From positions 13,514,000-13,577,999 of the forward strand of contig NC_049983.1 in NCBI RefSeq assembly GCF_000003815.2: 64,000 nt of DNA, given 5' to 3'. Positions 28,620 to 40,457 of the stretch are shown one piece after another. Source of the DNA: Branchiostoma floridae. Taxonomy: Eukaryota > Chordata > Leptocardii > Amphioxiformes > Branchiostomatidae. Each line of letters starts with the position of its first letter. Position 1 is the first letter of the stretch. The notes beneath the pieces are model-generated. The model was given only the letters and a program-made list of their open reading frames with translations, did no database searches and was not told the DNA's origin. Both the position numbers and the translations under genes were made by a program.

Positions 28620-29350
28620 ATTTCGCTGACGGAAACGACCCTTGACCTCACTGAGCGACATCCGCCAGCTAGGTCGGCCGGGCTCGCATTTTGCTTATCC
28701 TTTCGTTCAAAAATTCTGGAGTTTAGTTCTTATCAAGAGCTTCTACCCAGTGCACAGCGTGTCTGAACCACTGAGGCACACGATTCCGCCAGTAGACGAT
28801 GTGGGACCGCTGGATGGCTCACGGAATCGGCCGATAAAGCGCATCACCACGAAGGACGAGCTGTCCGAACACCACGCCATGGCCAGGCGCGCCATCCAGC
28901 CACTTTCGACAGCCAGTAACTCGCTCTACCTGGGGCTCCGAAACATCACGTCACTGAAACTCTGTCTCAGACAACCTTGCAGATGCTACGAAGGACTTGC
29001 CCTCTCTATTAGGGGACGTACAGTCCAACTGGAGGCCAAACGGTGACCGCCCCCCACCCCTACAGTTCCACCGAATCTTCTCGAATTCTCGCGCCCTTCC
29101 CGTTCTCGCGAGACGTTCGTGATTTCCCGTGACAATCATGGTCCCATCAGCGGCGCGGCAGCTACGTACATGAGCGGCACTTCCTTCTCTGCGTTTCTTC
29201 TGTTCACCTTCGACAACACTAGGAAACCAGCTCCAGCGGCGTGCTGAAGACCCTCAGGACCCCTCACTTCGCAGTACTAAGTTAGACTCACCGCGTCGGC
29301 GCACCTGTTTCCGGCCCGAGTCTACGCTGTTCGACAGTGCCCAGCGGCGT
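28620..29350 (+). other. CpG-rich island with an unrecognised 134-codon ORF
   Basis: This block is much richer in G, C and CpG than the roughly 28 kb on its left. It contains a plus-strand open frame at 28642-29046 (ATG to TGA, 134 codons) with many Arg, Ser and Leu residues, no signal peptide, no clear membrane segment and no motif I recognise. An overlapping minus-strand frame (28951-29139) is probably a shadow. The island could be an alternative internal promoter or first exon, an exon of an unrecognised gene, or part of a mobile element. I do not assign a function. Confidence 0.3.
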
Positions 29351-32300
29351 TCTGCAGGCAGATCTTCACCAGTTCTGGACTGTTTCCTTGACACTGACCT
29401 GAAATCTTATACTCTCTCTAATTTACTACAATAACAATACCACCCTTCTCCACACATTTTGAAGCCCAAGGAAAACGAATCCTTTACAAAAAAACTTGGG
29501 GGTTTTATATCTTGTCTCATCTATCAATGGCTGGTTAAACAAAAGTGAATATAAAAAAAAATACCAATCTGAATGACTCTTCTCCAGATGGTATAAGTCA
29601 ACAATGTTTGTGGAATCATGATTGAACCAAAATTATTTCAATACATTACGAATATTTTCAGAACTGATAATTCAAATTAAGATGCTCTCCCAGGAACGTT
29701 CTTTAGTTTAATTGAAACCTTGAGGATATGCAGTACTATATGTGGGAAGAAAGATGAATCATTGAACTGCTCTGAAATCTAACCTTTCAGAAAAAGAAAA
29801 AAGATGGATTGACCCATTCATGTCAGATAGTAAAATGTCTGCTCTCCTGTAGAATCTGGCCTTTCAATCCAGACATAAGAGGCTCATGTCTGGGATTTAT
29901 ATAATTTAGGATAGGCATTACAGAGTGCTCTCCTGCTTGGACTTTGTGTAGACTTCAATAGTGTACATTATCGGCCTGGCAGGCGGTGTTTTGTGCATAT
30001 CTTTTTATTCCCTGCAACTGGTAGCCAAAATCACCCTATTTCCTCACCAGAATTATTCAACTCCCAGGTGGCTGTGTTTGAAGCTGCCATCACAAGTATC
30101 AGCCTTTTGTGTCCTACAAAATAAAACTTATATACATGACAGACATCATCTTGTTCAATATATCTAGAACTGCAATGTACATTTTAACATGCTCTGGAAA
30201 TATGCATTTCAATGTTCAGGTTATGTGCAAACAGGCTGACCCATGTGCTGGGTCTACTGTACTTTTGTCCAACCCTACTGCTATTATGTACTTGCTCCAA
30301 ACCTAATCATTTGCACATTTGGAGAGGGTGGGCAATTACTGTGGTCTAGTCTAGTAGGACCCTCCAGGCTACTGACTGAAATTTACATCAAAATAGAGAA
30401 CCTTCCAGCACAGTCTGCAGCATCATGATGTATAAACTTCAACTACTGTTATTTCTGTCTAGACAGATTGTTGCTCCTGTCTCTCCTAATTCTTTCAACC
30501 AAGCTAAATATGACATTTGTCCTTTTGTGACTGAGAACAACAAATCCGTAAAGGTAACATAAATTTGGTACTTGCTTTTAGTTTTGCATTCAATTTGACA
30601 GATGTCAGATCAAAATACTTTTCCTGTCTTTTCCTTTTACCACACATGTAAATGATGAAATACGTACTGTTTTCATTCATAACAAATCTTCAAAGCCATG
30701 ATTTCCTCTTCCTTATTCCACTCATTCTTATACATATGTGTATCAACCATTCTCTACCTTGAGAATGACAAGTAAAATTGGAAAGGAAGTTATCCCAATT
30801 GTTCCTGTTGCTAGAGAGTCCTCAGCATGACTGTACAAACAGAACTAAGTAACGAGCAGATGGAGTAAACAGTTACAGGCATCTGATCAAAAAGCAGAGA
30901 TGCCCTCATCCTGCAGTGAAGCATCCTCAACTATCTACACTACTGTAGTCATCACTTCCCAACAACAGTATCCCTTTCTTCCTGTTCCACAAAAAAGGCT
31001 CTGTGATGTATTGTGACTACTCCGTATACCAAATACAGGTAACGTTAGAAGAAACACAAGGAAAGAATGTCTATTTGAATGCATGGAAGTTCCCAGTTTA
31101 TTCTGAACAAGAAGAATGATGTATCTTATAATTAAGAAAAAAAAATACTGACCCCACATCTCATCTAAGTAAATTGCTACTTCCAAATATATGTACAGAT
31201 TTTCACGTGGACACTTCTACTAAGTGGTGAGGACAATCATGCTTGTTTGTCTGCCAGCCATCTTGGCAGGTAGGAAATGTGGCTAGAAGATATTCTTCCC
31301 AAAAAAATTTTAGAAATCAATCATTCATAACAATGAAATCCAAGACTAAAAAGCATCATCATCGTGTAACATATATGGGTATTTTTCCCTCCAACTTGTA
31401 CAGTCACTCAGTACATCCTCCAAAGTTCATGTCTAGCATTCTTCCTGAGTCGGTATTATCACTTGTCTCAGGTGACAGGAAGCAGTTGTCATGTCACCAG
31501 AACGTCACAGGTAAGACAGGCCCAGGTCAGGGGGTAACTGAAGCTTGATGTTTTCATCATGATGATTGAGCAATTGTAAACATTTACAGTTTTCATTCTC
31601 ACAGCAATCAACTTTACATGCACTTAATCTTATAAACTATTATTGGATTACAGATGACAATTGGCCACTTTCTCCAGGTCCTATAAAACCCTATAAAAAT
31701 GTATGCCCTGCTTAAAATTAACATGTAGGGCATGGAATGTGATCACAACAATATAGAGATAGGGACAGTAACACAACAACATCAGGGTGTCCCTTTTCAA
31801 ACTTTGACCTTTGCCCTCAGGTCTCCACATATAGGCCACCATCATATTTGTCAACCAATTATAAAACATGATATGTCTGCTCCACCCAGAAGTGCCCATA
31901 AATATAGATGAAGCTTAATGAGAAAGAGCTGCCTTCATTCCTGTAAATCTGCCCAGATTTCTTCCTCAAGGTAGCAGCAATCCTTGCATAAGCTGCTAGT
32001 ACACTATACAGTGTGAGTAACATATTGACAGACCATTATTCCTCCCATTATTTTGTGTGTCATCATACAGATAAACATTGGACATCACTCCATCTTCTGG
32101 ACAGCTTTAGAGGAAATTCTTCAGATGAATCCCTTCCTGACCCAGATCACGTCTCCTGCACTGCTTTAGAGGTTCTCTTGTATCAAAATCACTGGCAGCG
32201 CCAGCAGTACACAAATCAGCAGGGTTGAAATAGGTCAAGCACTAGACTGAGCCCCATTTTTGGTACCTCAGGAGACTTCATCATGGTGATGAATGCTTTG

Positions 32301-33240
32301 AATTACGTTGCAACATAAAATCCTCTTGTTTGAGTTTGATGCTGTAACAAAGGTCAAGTTTTACAGTGGCAATTTTGTCTCAACAAATTGAAAAGTGCAG
32401 TTGAGCCGCACAATTCGAAAGAAATGCGGCTCAACCAAATTACAACAAACTAACAAACTTACTAGAATCCTAAGAATGGCAGTTGTTAGAAAAAAATTTA
32501 CCCACTTTCTTAATTTGATATTTCCTTTTATAATTGACAGAGTCAAGTGTGACAATGTCCCATTGACCTTTGATCCCTGTGGTGGCCATGTTTGCAATCT
32601 TGCAACATCACACCATAAACACTTCAGTTCTGCTCCATCAGCCTTCTCTCTACAATCAGAACATTCCTACCTTGTGATAACTACACTAGTCCTTAGCAGG
32701 ACAGCTCTCCTTGGCACAATATAGTCAGTGGGTGTTTCAAACTGACATATTCCTGTAGCCTGCTAGGTAATAACATCTCAAGAGATGGCATATTGACAGC
32801 TAATTGTTTATCCTAACATCCTGGAGGACCACAAACTCCTTATTACAAAACTCCTGCATGATGTATGAGCAATAACAGTTTTGCCCTGATACAGTATTCA
32901 CTTGGGTCACAGTTGGGTGGTTCAACCAGTTCAGAAATAAGAAACTCAGTATTGGATATCTGGTGTCCAATCTTCTAGATGGTGGGTGTGTCACAGCATC
33001 CTTTTGACACTTATTTACAGTCGTTGCCATACTTGGTACCATGTACAAATGTCGAGCAATAAAGTTCTACATATCTAATATTGATATCGTAATTTTTGTT
33101 ATTTTCCACATCATATTCATAGCTGGATAAAAAAAGGCCTCCAAATTGTGGGTGGGCCAAATGCCCTCCCTGTTTCAGATCTGCTGGTCCAAAGTCCAGG
33201 AGAGGGGGTATGGGGAGGTCAGAGCACTGAGCTTGGGACA

Positions 33241-33298
33241 CAGATTACCAGTACAGTTCTCTTGGGGAACCATGACAATAAAGATTTCATTTCATTTG
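33241..33298 (+). mobile_element. Possible 3' tail of a CR1/L2-like retroposon
   Basis: The sequence contains GACAATAAAGATTTCATTTC: an AATAAA followed at once by a short ATTTC-type pentamer repeat. That is how the 3' ends of some CR1/L2-clade LINEs and their SINEs look in aquatic animals. The upstream 60-80 bases may belong to the same fragment. No reverse-transcriptase coding is visible. Confidence 0.3.
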
Positions 33299-33808
33299 AG
33301 GATTCATATTGTGCACTTAGTTGTTGACTGCATGAAAGTCACTGTACTTTTTGTTGTCGTGTCAATAAATCTTCTGTGTGTGCTTCTGCCTTCAAGTGAT
33401 GCAGAACTGATGATCAACAGCTACATGTTAATTTGACATCTCAGTTTGGTGTCCCAAAGCTCCTACAACCCCAAAGCTCCTACAACCTCAGGTCCACCTG
33501 GACATCCTCATTGCCCTATGATACTGAAATGATGGGTTCAATCAACCTCCATCAGCTGCCATCTTGGACATCAGAATGACCACTCTTCAAATAAATAAAA
33601 ATTGGCTCTTTCTTAGATAGGTGCTGAGGGGACTACAGAATGAAGCGTAAATCATCTGAATACGATATTGAATCTTTTGTGTGACAGAAACAGATGGTCA
33701 ATGTGAAAATCACACACCACTTTCACCTTGATCTTATCAGACCCTAGGTGTGAAGTGTGCACCCCTTAGGCAGAATTTACACCTGCTGTGTACGTCTCAA
33801 GTACATAC

Positions 33809-34465
33809 CTGGTTCTCCTCGGACGTGACCCTGAGTTGCTCCTTGAGAAGTGCAAGTCTGCTGGCCTCCTCCTTCCGGATGGCTCGCTCCTTCTTCAGCT
33901 CTGGGCTCCAGAACGTCTTGATCGAGTTCATGGAAGACTGCAGCTTCCCCTCCTTGATCTCTATCTCCTTCCTTAAGGCTGAGTTCTCCCGCTGCATTTC
34001 CTTGGTCTGGGATTGCAGATCGACCATCACATTGTCCCGGACCTGCCTCAGCTCATGGCTGTGCGGCAGCTGTGAAGCCATGTTCGCGGTCACCGTGTCT
34101 GCACTGGAGCTGGCGGGGAGGTTGGGACTGGACCCGCGGGCTGGGAGAGGGGAGCCCCCGAAGGAGCCTGACCGGGAGTGCCCGGAAGCGGCAGGACTAC
34201 GTAGCGGAGACGAGCGGCCTGATCGTGGAACGTGAGTCGGACTGCTGATAGGATCTATGTACGAGGACATACCTGTGTTGTAGACAGCGTTCAGGGACTG
34301 GATGTTCTCCATCGACATGCTGGATGCTGAGTTCTTTCTACCGAGGGAGGGGGAGCGGTGCTGGGCCTGGGGCCGGGGCGCAGTGTGGGAATTACCTGGC
34401 CGCGACTGGTGCCCCGAACTGCCGGGACTCCGGCCGTCGGGAGATGACCTGCTCTGCGTGTACAT
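33809..34465 (-). CDS. ERC: ELKS/ERC (CAST, Bruchpilot-related) protein, first coding exon
   Basis: This is the N-terminal 219 codons of an ELKS/Rab6-interacting/CAST-family protein, a scaffold of presynaptic active zones and of secretory-vesicle docking sites that binds Rab6, RIM and liprin-alpha in characterised animals. The exon starts at ATG 34465 and ends in phase 0 at a GTATGT donor. Residues 1-50 are Ser/Pro/Arg-rich and disordered. Residues 51-60 read SMENIQSLNA, a family signature. Residues about 177-219 include SSMNSIKTFWSPELKKER and run into coiled coil, ending EENQ, which I recall as the end of the equivalent vertebrate exon. One gene probably stands for vertebrate ERC1 and ERC2. 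The rest of the protein (long coiled coils, and any C-terminal PDZ-binding motif) lies outside the window. Family assignment is firm; the subtype is not. Confidence 0.93.
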
Positions 34466-34519
34466 CGTGGTCCGATCAAGCTGGAGGTATTCCCGCGCCG
34501 GGCATGGCAGTCCGTTAGG
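34466..34519 (-). promoter_or_regulatory. ERC 5' leader with a 9-codon upstream ORF
   Basis: On the minus strand a good 3' splice site (pyrimidine run then CAG) ends at 34520, so the leader segment of this exon probably runs 34519-34466 and the gene has at least one further untranslated exon upstream. Within the leader, ATG 34505 opens an ORF of nine codons ending with TGA at 34476, out of frame with the main ATG 34465 and only ten bases before it. Such an uORF could lower translation of the main frame; that is inference. Confidence 0.5.
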
Positions 34520-35703
34520 CTGAAGGAGACAAGATACCGGAGAATTTCCCTAACCAAACCACCATTGTTCGACTGCGATTGCGGTCCTCAAAATGGCCTT
34601 TCGTTGAAGCTGGGCGAAACCATTCGGTCAGGGAGAGTGGCATTTGTTTACATTCTTACAAAAGCAACATACTAAGCAAATAATACAAGTGGTCTTCACC
34701 CTGATATTACAAAAATCTATTTCAAACGATATAATTAATAAAGCTACCATTATATCTTTATAGAAATGAACAGCGGTGACTAAATTTGGGATTCAAAAAT
34801 GATACGGCCCCTACAGTATATGCATTCTCTGCATGTGTAATTGATTTGCGGAAGCCAGTTTTCTACTTCCGGCCCCGTTCTCGATCTATGATCTCTGACT
34901 CTCTGAGCAACAAACGAAATCGCAGCACAGCCCTGAAGCATACATCCTGGGCGAGTATTATCCCTGTGAATTGAATAGAAAAGAAAGTTTCAAAAACCTT
35001 TTGCTCATCCTTAGTCCTTAGACATGCTATCAAATGTTACACTCGTTAATTATTTGCGACAAAGTATTTGCATCCTTGACCTCATCCCAGAAGGCAGAAG
35101 CTCGCTGCTGTCACTGACTGAAGACAATCGATATTTTCCAGGGGCAAAACGGGTGAATTTTTGCGCTTCCTTCTTCCCTTGCTGGAAAAGATAGATGGGT
35201 TTTGAGTGATTTCTTTTTTCCTGCGCGCTCTATTGTTGCTGATTGTTGCTTGAGTGCACTTCTCATTTTTCATTTCAATGCGGGAATGTTATTCAGCGAA
35301 GTCCAGTGTTGTTAAACGGCAAGCAAGGAAATGAATTGCCATCATTGGAAATCACGTCAGGATGGTAATTCCCGCCAAAACTGAGTAAAGAAAGGGAACT
35401 GTTACATCATTTTACCGGTTAGTAATTCAAAGACAAGACCGTTGAGAAGTGAAATCCGGAAGCGTCGCCTGTTTGGATGAATCACGCGAAGGTGCACCGA
35501 TAGAGTTGCCTACGGCATTGTGGGAATGTTTGGCGGTAAATTTTGGTTTGTGACGGCTTTTGCTACAAATTCCAATAAATACATCATTGCATTAAGCGCT
35601 TGCGTTATCCACATTCAATATAAATTATTACGCACCGTACATTTTCCAAGGACACTTCGGAACTAAAAGCCGCTAAAGGGAAAGTTTGGTATATTTGTCG
35701 GAG
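34520..35703. promoter_or_regulatory. ERC upstream region with E2F-like motifs
   Basis: There is no coding exon here. It lies upstream of the ERC coding exon and probably holds its untranslated first exon and promoter. CpG content rises in places. Two E2F-like motifs in opposite orientation are visible: TTCCCGCCAAAA at about 35369-35380 and TTTGGCGGTAAA at about 35529-35540. No TATA box or start site can be fixed from the sequence. Confidence 0.3.
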
Positions 35704-35730
35704 CAAGGAGGTTATCCTCCTTGGTCGGAG
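35697..35730. mobile_element. 20-bp palindromic mini-element with 7-bp target duplication (copy 2)
   Basis: The palindrome at 35704-35723 (CAAGGAGG, loop TTAT, CCTCCTTG) is flanked on both sides by GTCGGAG (35697-35703 and 35724-35730). It is the shortest of the three copies and consists of little more than its two 8-bp ends. Confidence 0.75.
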
Positions 35731-36059
35731 GAAAACGGGCTGCGTTTGAATCGAAAGGATACTAATACATGTATGACAAGACATGACTGGAATCATGATT
35801 TCTCGACCTTTTTAAATTCGTTTTAGCCGATTCGTAACTAGCATCCATCAAGTGGAAGTAGTAGCTTCGCTACCCACTAGAAGACTTTCAACTTGAGCCT
35901 AGCTATTATAGTGACTGTTAAAGCTGAGCCAAGTTATCCTAGTAGCGCTTACTCCTCAAATTGACGAAAGCTTGCATTCAAACAGTTGCGATTTTCTTAC
36001 TGGCAACATGTAAGGTCAGTGAAGTTTGTGTTCTGTGTTCCATCAGATCTGGACGCGCG

Positions 36060-36480
36060 CCCGTTCCTCTTTTAAGCTATCTGTATCTGTATCTATATAG
36101 CCGGTATAACCGCCGTTCGGCGTAACACACCAAGCTGAACTACGGATTCAATAGTAAGTCATCCTCCTAACGCCCGGTCCCCAACGGCACTACCTTATGG
36201 GGCCCTGCTGTCCCAGGCCCTACCTACGGGTATTATGATTGTCGCCACAAACAAGCTGTCAACCAATCAGAGAACAGGCCTTCCTTGGGCTTCATTTTGT
36301 CGGAAGCTGTCTCGCAAAGGCCGCTGGGAAGCTATCAGCCAATCATGTTACGTATTACCATGACTTTGTTTGCTCACCATGCCAACGCCCGATCCCCAAC
36401 GGCTGACTGCCCATATAAGGGCAAGCTCATTAATATGTAATAAGTAGGGCGGGTAATACCGCCGGCAAAAGGGAAGGAAA
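36060..36480 (+). promoter_or_regulatory. Possible promoter block with CCAAT boxes
   Basis: Two forward CCAAT boxes (AACCAATCAG near 36262 and GCCAATCATG near 36339) precede a TATA-like CATATAAGG near 36412. The start of the block, with repeated CTGTATCT and the AGCCGGTATAACCGCC region, looks like a degraded repeat. If it is a promoter it would fire rightward, toward the possible exon at 36937, away from ERC. There is no direct evidence of transcription. Confidence 0.3.
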
Positions 36481-36520
36481 GCAGAGTACAGTCAGGAATA
36501 AATGACTGACGGTACTCTGC
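36480..36520. repeat. Hairpin with arms of about 15 bp
   Basis: GCAGAGTACAGTCAG is followed after about ten bases by CTGACGGTACTCTGC, giving a 15-bp stem with one mismatch. A second, shorter inverted repeat (GTAGTAA/TTACTAC) follows at about 36533-36557. It does not match a structured RNA that I recognise. Confidence 0.5.
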
Positions 36521-36936
36521 TGTAGGAGAATGTAGTAAGTAGTTCTTTACTACTACACCGGATAGATACCTTGGTATCCTTGTTACTAGTATTTGGAGAA
36601 CCCTCTGTTTGGCATTGAAAATGGTTGAATTTTCATATGGTTTATCAAGGGCTTATTATAATAACGTCCTTTTGCTTTATCAAGTGTAAGCTTACTTTAA
36701 GGGCCGGTAATTCTAAAGAATGAGTAACATCGCATTGACGCTACTTGCAGGTAGTTGCTGTTCTCATATAAGTTATGACGTTACTGTTGTGTCAAGTTAT
36801 CACAAAGGCGCCGGTGTGTAAAATAAACGTTTGTTGGCCATGGTGCTGCCTGGCGAAAGTTTGTGCTGTTGTTGTCATCTTTCCTTTTGATTGCATTGGG
36901 GATTATCATATACTTACTGTTGCTTTTTCCTGACAG

Positions 36937-37263
36937 GTGTGGTAAAGAAAATCCAGGCGCTTGGTCGGGTTGCGTGCAACGGGCGGACCGACCCGGTGGG
37001 GACTTCTCCAGAGTGGGCGTTTTGTTGGGCATTCGCTAAAAAGTTCGTGCGAGATACTAGCACATGGCCGAAGGCTGGTATGGCGGAACAGACTGTCAGA
37101 AGCTAAACAAAAAGTACAAGACGATAATGCACCGATATGATACTTTGACGACCACTTTGTTGACGATTCTACTCAAGATTTGTCTCTTGGGCAGTGTTTC
37201 AGTAGGTAGGTGTAGAGACCTTGAGCATTTTGAACCGTTAACCCTCACTGGACTCTCACAGTG
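36937..37263 (+). CDS. Possible 5' exon of an unrecognised gene
   Basis: A good acceptor (pyrimidine-rich, then CTGACAG) ends at 36936 and is followed by GC-richer sequence. The first usable ATG of a plus-strand frame is at 37064; the frame stays open for 66 codons to TGA at 37262, with a GTAGGT that could be a donor near 37204. The peptide starts MAEGWYGGTDCQKLNKKY and has a hydrophobic segment at about residues 31-47. I do not recognise it and found no later exon before HDAC11, which is on the other strand. It may equally be a non-coding transcript or chance. Confidence 0.22.
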
Positions 37264-39453
37264 ATTATCCAGAACAAAGAGGGATTTTGTACAACTAACG
37301 TTACATGTAAGATCTAACTACTGCAAACCTTTGATTCTCAGTGTTGAGTAGATGATAATAACGTTTCAGGCCACTTTTGGAAGTAAAGGTAGGTTTATTG
37401 GACAAACGCATGTCCTTTGGCAACATGTTACAGGAATATATCTACTGCAGATCAGAAACATTTGATGCTAACGCAGTACCTTATTGTATGCAGTCATAGA
37501 TAAACACCTACAGAGTGTCTGAGAAAAACAATTTCATACAGCCCATTAAACTGAATCTGGAATGTCAGTTAAACCATCTACAACACAGTAACGTTGACTT
37601 GGTCACAGACATGCCATATGTTGGATATGAAACGGTCATAATGTGACATGCACCATAAAGTTGAAATTGCATAAGTAATCTGAGCGTATCCAACAAGAAT
37701 GCATTTTTTTCCACTATAGAATTTTAACATTCAAGCACATTGACTACATCTTTATACAGTGAAGCCCTTTGCATATTAATTCAAATCAACTTAAAAATAT
37801 ATTTCTTATAACCATAAATAAAACACAATACTATTCCATTCAGTCCATTTCAGTCATTTTACACTATAATTTGAGTATAAAGCCTGGTGCTAGAGTCCAT
37901 TCCAAGACACCATGAGGGTTTTTAGGTGATATTTATAATTAGTCTGAATTATTTTGAATAAAAGAATATCTGAGCCACAATAATCAAATTATTTTCAAAA
38001 AATTGACTAAGAAAATACTCATTTATTTGATTTTCTTTGAATATTTTAGAAACATTTTGAAAGTAACTGTACAAAAATATCTTTATTTAGAATAATTGTG
38101 AAACCTCTCTGTGATTATTTCACATTTACAAAAAATGGTAAACCTGGCCAAATGGTTAAATTAGTTTATTGCCCCCATAAAAGTAAGCCCTATTGTTGCA
38201 TCTGTATATTTTTAGGTTTCACTGCTGGGCACCGGTGGATCCTTTGTGGTGGGCCATTGTTGCATGGCACCCAACCATACTTTGCAAGGATGTGTGAATT
38301 GCTATCTTCCCAGCCCACCGAACCATTTACAAAAAATGGTAGAAAATGGTAAATAATGGTAGAATGCTGTTATCATTATTTAGAAACCATTAGAAGTATC
38401 CAATTCCACAGCATGAATATTTCCAAAGTTTTACAGGACCAGGGAAATATTTATAAAGTTGAAACAGTGTTAAAAATATTTCTGAAGTATCAAATGTCCT
38501 AGACATATAATTACAAAACTTTATAATCAATTCTAAACAATGGCACCAAACATCCGCATGGTGTCTTGGAATGGACTCTACATGTCAAAGACTACCAATT
38601 CATTGGATAATGCTGGAATAGTAAGGAAAATATAATGCATAAGCTAATAATGCTTGAATTCAGTAATGGTAACAGAAGCAGTTGAATGCCAAGTAAAATC
38701 TTACATTGATCAACTTAAATGATACAAACCTTGAGGAAATGTTGATTTTCTTTAGATAAAAAAAATAAAAGAAACCCCCTTATAACAGTCATGGAGGACA
38801 GAAAGAAGGCAAAATCAAGGAATGGATCCAGCTCTATGGATTGAGTGCTACATGTAGAATGCTGTCACACTTCCACTCAACAGTAGCCAATACATGTAAA
38901 CAATACTAAAATTCTTATTTTGATTGTCTTGTCCAACAGCCACTTTCCTGTTTGTTGCATGACCAATACAAATTTGCTACAAAAAAAAAATAGGGAAAAG
39001 GCCAAGTACCTGCACCATTTAAGTGACAAAGAGAAAGCACCAACCTGATGAAATTATTTTTGGTAACAATACAATGACCATCATAAAAAAGACATACAGG
39101 TCATGCATACAGGTCATATGTTGTAAAGCTCATAATGCGGAATATTAGTAGCACTTATCCGTCTTATGTGTACTATTCATATCATGTATCACAGATACTT
39201 TACTTTACTCTGAGGTAAGGTAATTTCAAACAATATACACCACCAAGCAGACCGAAGTATATTGAAAGCTTATTCATCATCATCATCATCAAGCTTATTA
39301 GCCAGGGAAAATACAAGAGCATGTGGTATGTACTGGTACACTGCAGCATGAATCATTACAATATTGCATATTTACAGCTGCCTCTCAAACCCAACCCATT
39401 GCAAGGCTGAGAAAAGGGCCTTAAGGGTCAGCTTGCACCAGTGGCAGAGATGT
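37264..39453. other. Intergenic stretch, no gene recognised
   Basis: AT-rich sequence lying downstream of HDAC11. A motif ACAAAAAATGGTA recurs near 38128 and 38330, with several AATGGTA copies after it, and a short (ATC)n run lies near 39275-39290. I see no coding exon or RNA gene. Confidence 0.6.
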
Positions 39454-40177
39454 GTACATTTTGGCCCCGTTCATGATGCAAAAAATTAAATGGTTCTATC
39501 GGTTAGGCCTGGAAATCCGACAGCAAACGACAGGAAACAGTTTGCATTTTAAGTTCACGATGCAAACTTGCAAACAGTTTCAGTTCCCTGAAAAGGCAGG
39601 GTATTGCCTAATGCGACCTCTGAGGTTGTTGTGATCTTGCCCAAACTTGTACTTCTGTGTCAGATTATTGGTCTTTGATCGAAATTGAACCAATGTCTTA
39701 CTGAATTCGAAGCTGGGTTCTGTTATGACCTTGGAAAACATTGTGGTCCTGATATATGCAATGCTATGACATTTCCACTGGATCTCCTGACACATTCCTC
39801 TTGCGATATCAGGACTGCTGGCTCCTCAGTCGACCAAGAGGCGGCCTGATAATAAAAACGAGTTTTACGATTGAAAATGTGGCCGAAACACCCGAATAAC
39901 AGATTAAAAATTGTACTTTTCCTCCGTGGCGCCACCAAATATGAACGCACATGCCCAGATGTAGAAGTAACTAAAACGGATCGCACCGCTTTTGCATTCA
40001 TGATGCAAATCCGCAATTCCGGATAAGGAAGAAACTGTTTCAATACTACCTTGCGAGGAGGTACCGAAAAAACCGTTTCCTATCGCTTCAGATCCGTTGA
40101 TGACAAAACTTATCTGTTTCAGCTGGCCTAACCGATAGAACCGTTTCATTTTTTGCATCATGAATGGGGCCTTTGTA
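39454..40177. mobile_element. Non-autonomous TIR DNA transposon, about 720 bp
   Basis: Near-matching TIRs of about 50 bases mark the ends: on the left GGCCCCGTTCATGATGCAAA continuing to GGTTCTATCGGTTAGGCC, and the reverse complement on the right ending TGAATGGGGCC. The interior repeats the TGCATTCATGATGCAAA-like motif. Short overlapping frames inside carry no transposase signature. Flanks read TTT on both sides (ATTTT before, TTTG after), a possible 3-bp duplication. GGCC-type ends with a 3-bp duplication would suit a PIF/Harbinger relative, but this is not secure. Confidence 0.6.
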
Positions 40178-40457
40178 CATAAAACATACAAATGTACTTC
40201 CTCTATTACCACATACATATCAAATCTGAAAACATCACTTTCCTTTAGTAAATTCTATAGTGGGTTTGTCATTTTAAAAAGACAAAAAGCTGTCAAGACC
40301 TTACATACAAAATACAAGCTTACATGAACAGGTTTCAAAAATCACATTTAATTCAAATTTTGCATATTGAAACAGTTTGACACTTGTCTCATCAGAACAT
40401 AGTGTTTACATGCATGATCATCAGGTAGATCTTCATAAAAACTGTGAGATCAAACTC
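40178..40457 (-). other. HDAC11 downstream/3' UTR region
   Basis: Directly downstream of the HDAC11 stop codon on the minus strand. No canonical AATAAA close to the stop was identified, so the transcript end is unknown and could lie beyond the transposon at 39454-40177. Confidence 0.4.

Larger units (their letters stand above)
1..33808 (-). other. Presumed first large intron of the ERC/ELKS gene (no recognised coding exons)
   Basis: The first coding exon of an ERC-like gene at 33809-34465 (minus strand) ends in a clean splice donor, so the following exons must lie at lower coordinates. I read this stretch on both strands and recognised no exon encoding the continuing ERC coiled coil; the open frames here are short, lack family motifs and lack consistent splice sites. 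The sequence is AT-rich and contains scattered inverted-repeat elements, small tandem repeats and a CpG-rich island, listed separately. Outside those I see nothing I can name. The intron would then be at least 33.8 kb, long compared with the other introns in the window. An intron-nested non-coding RNA gene cannot be excluded. Confidence 0.55.
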
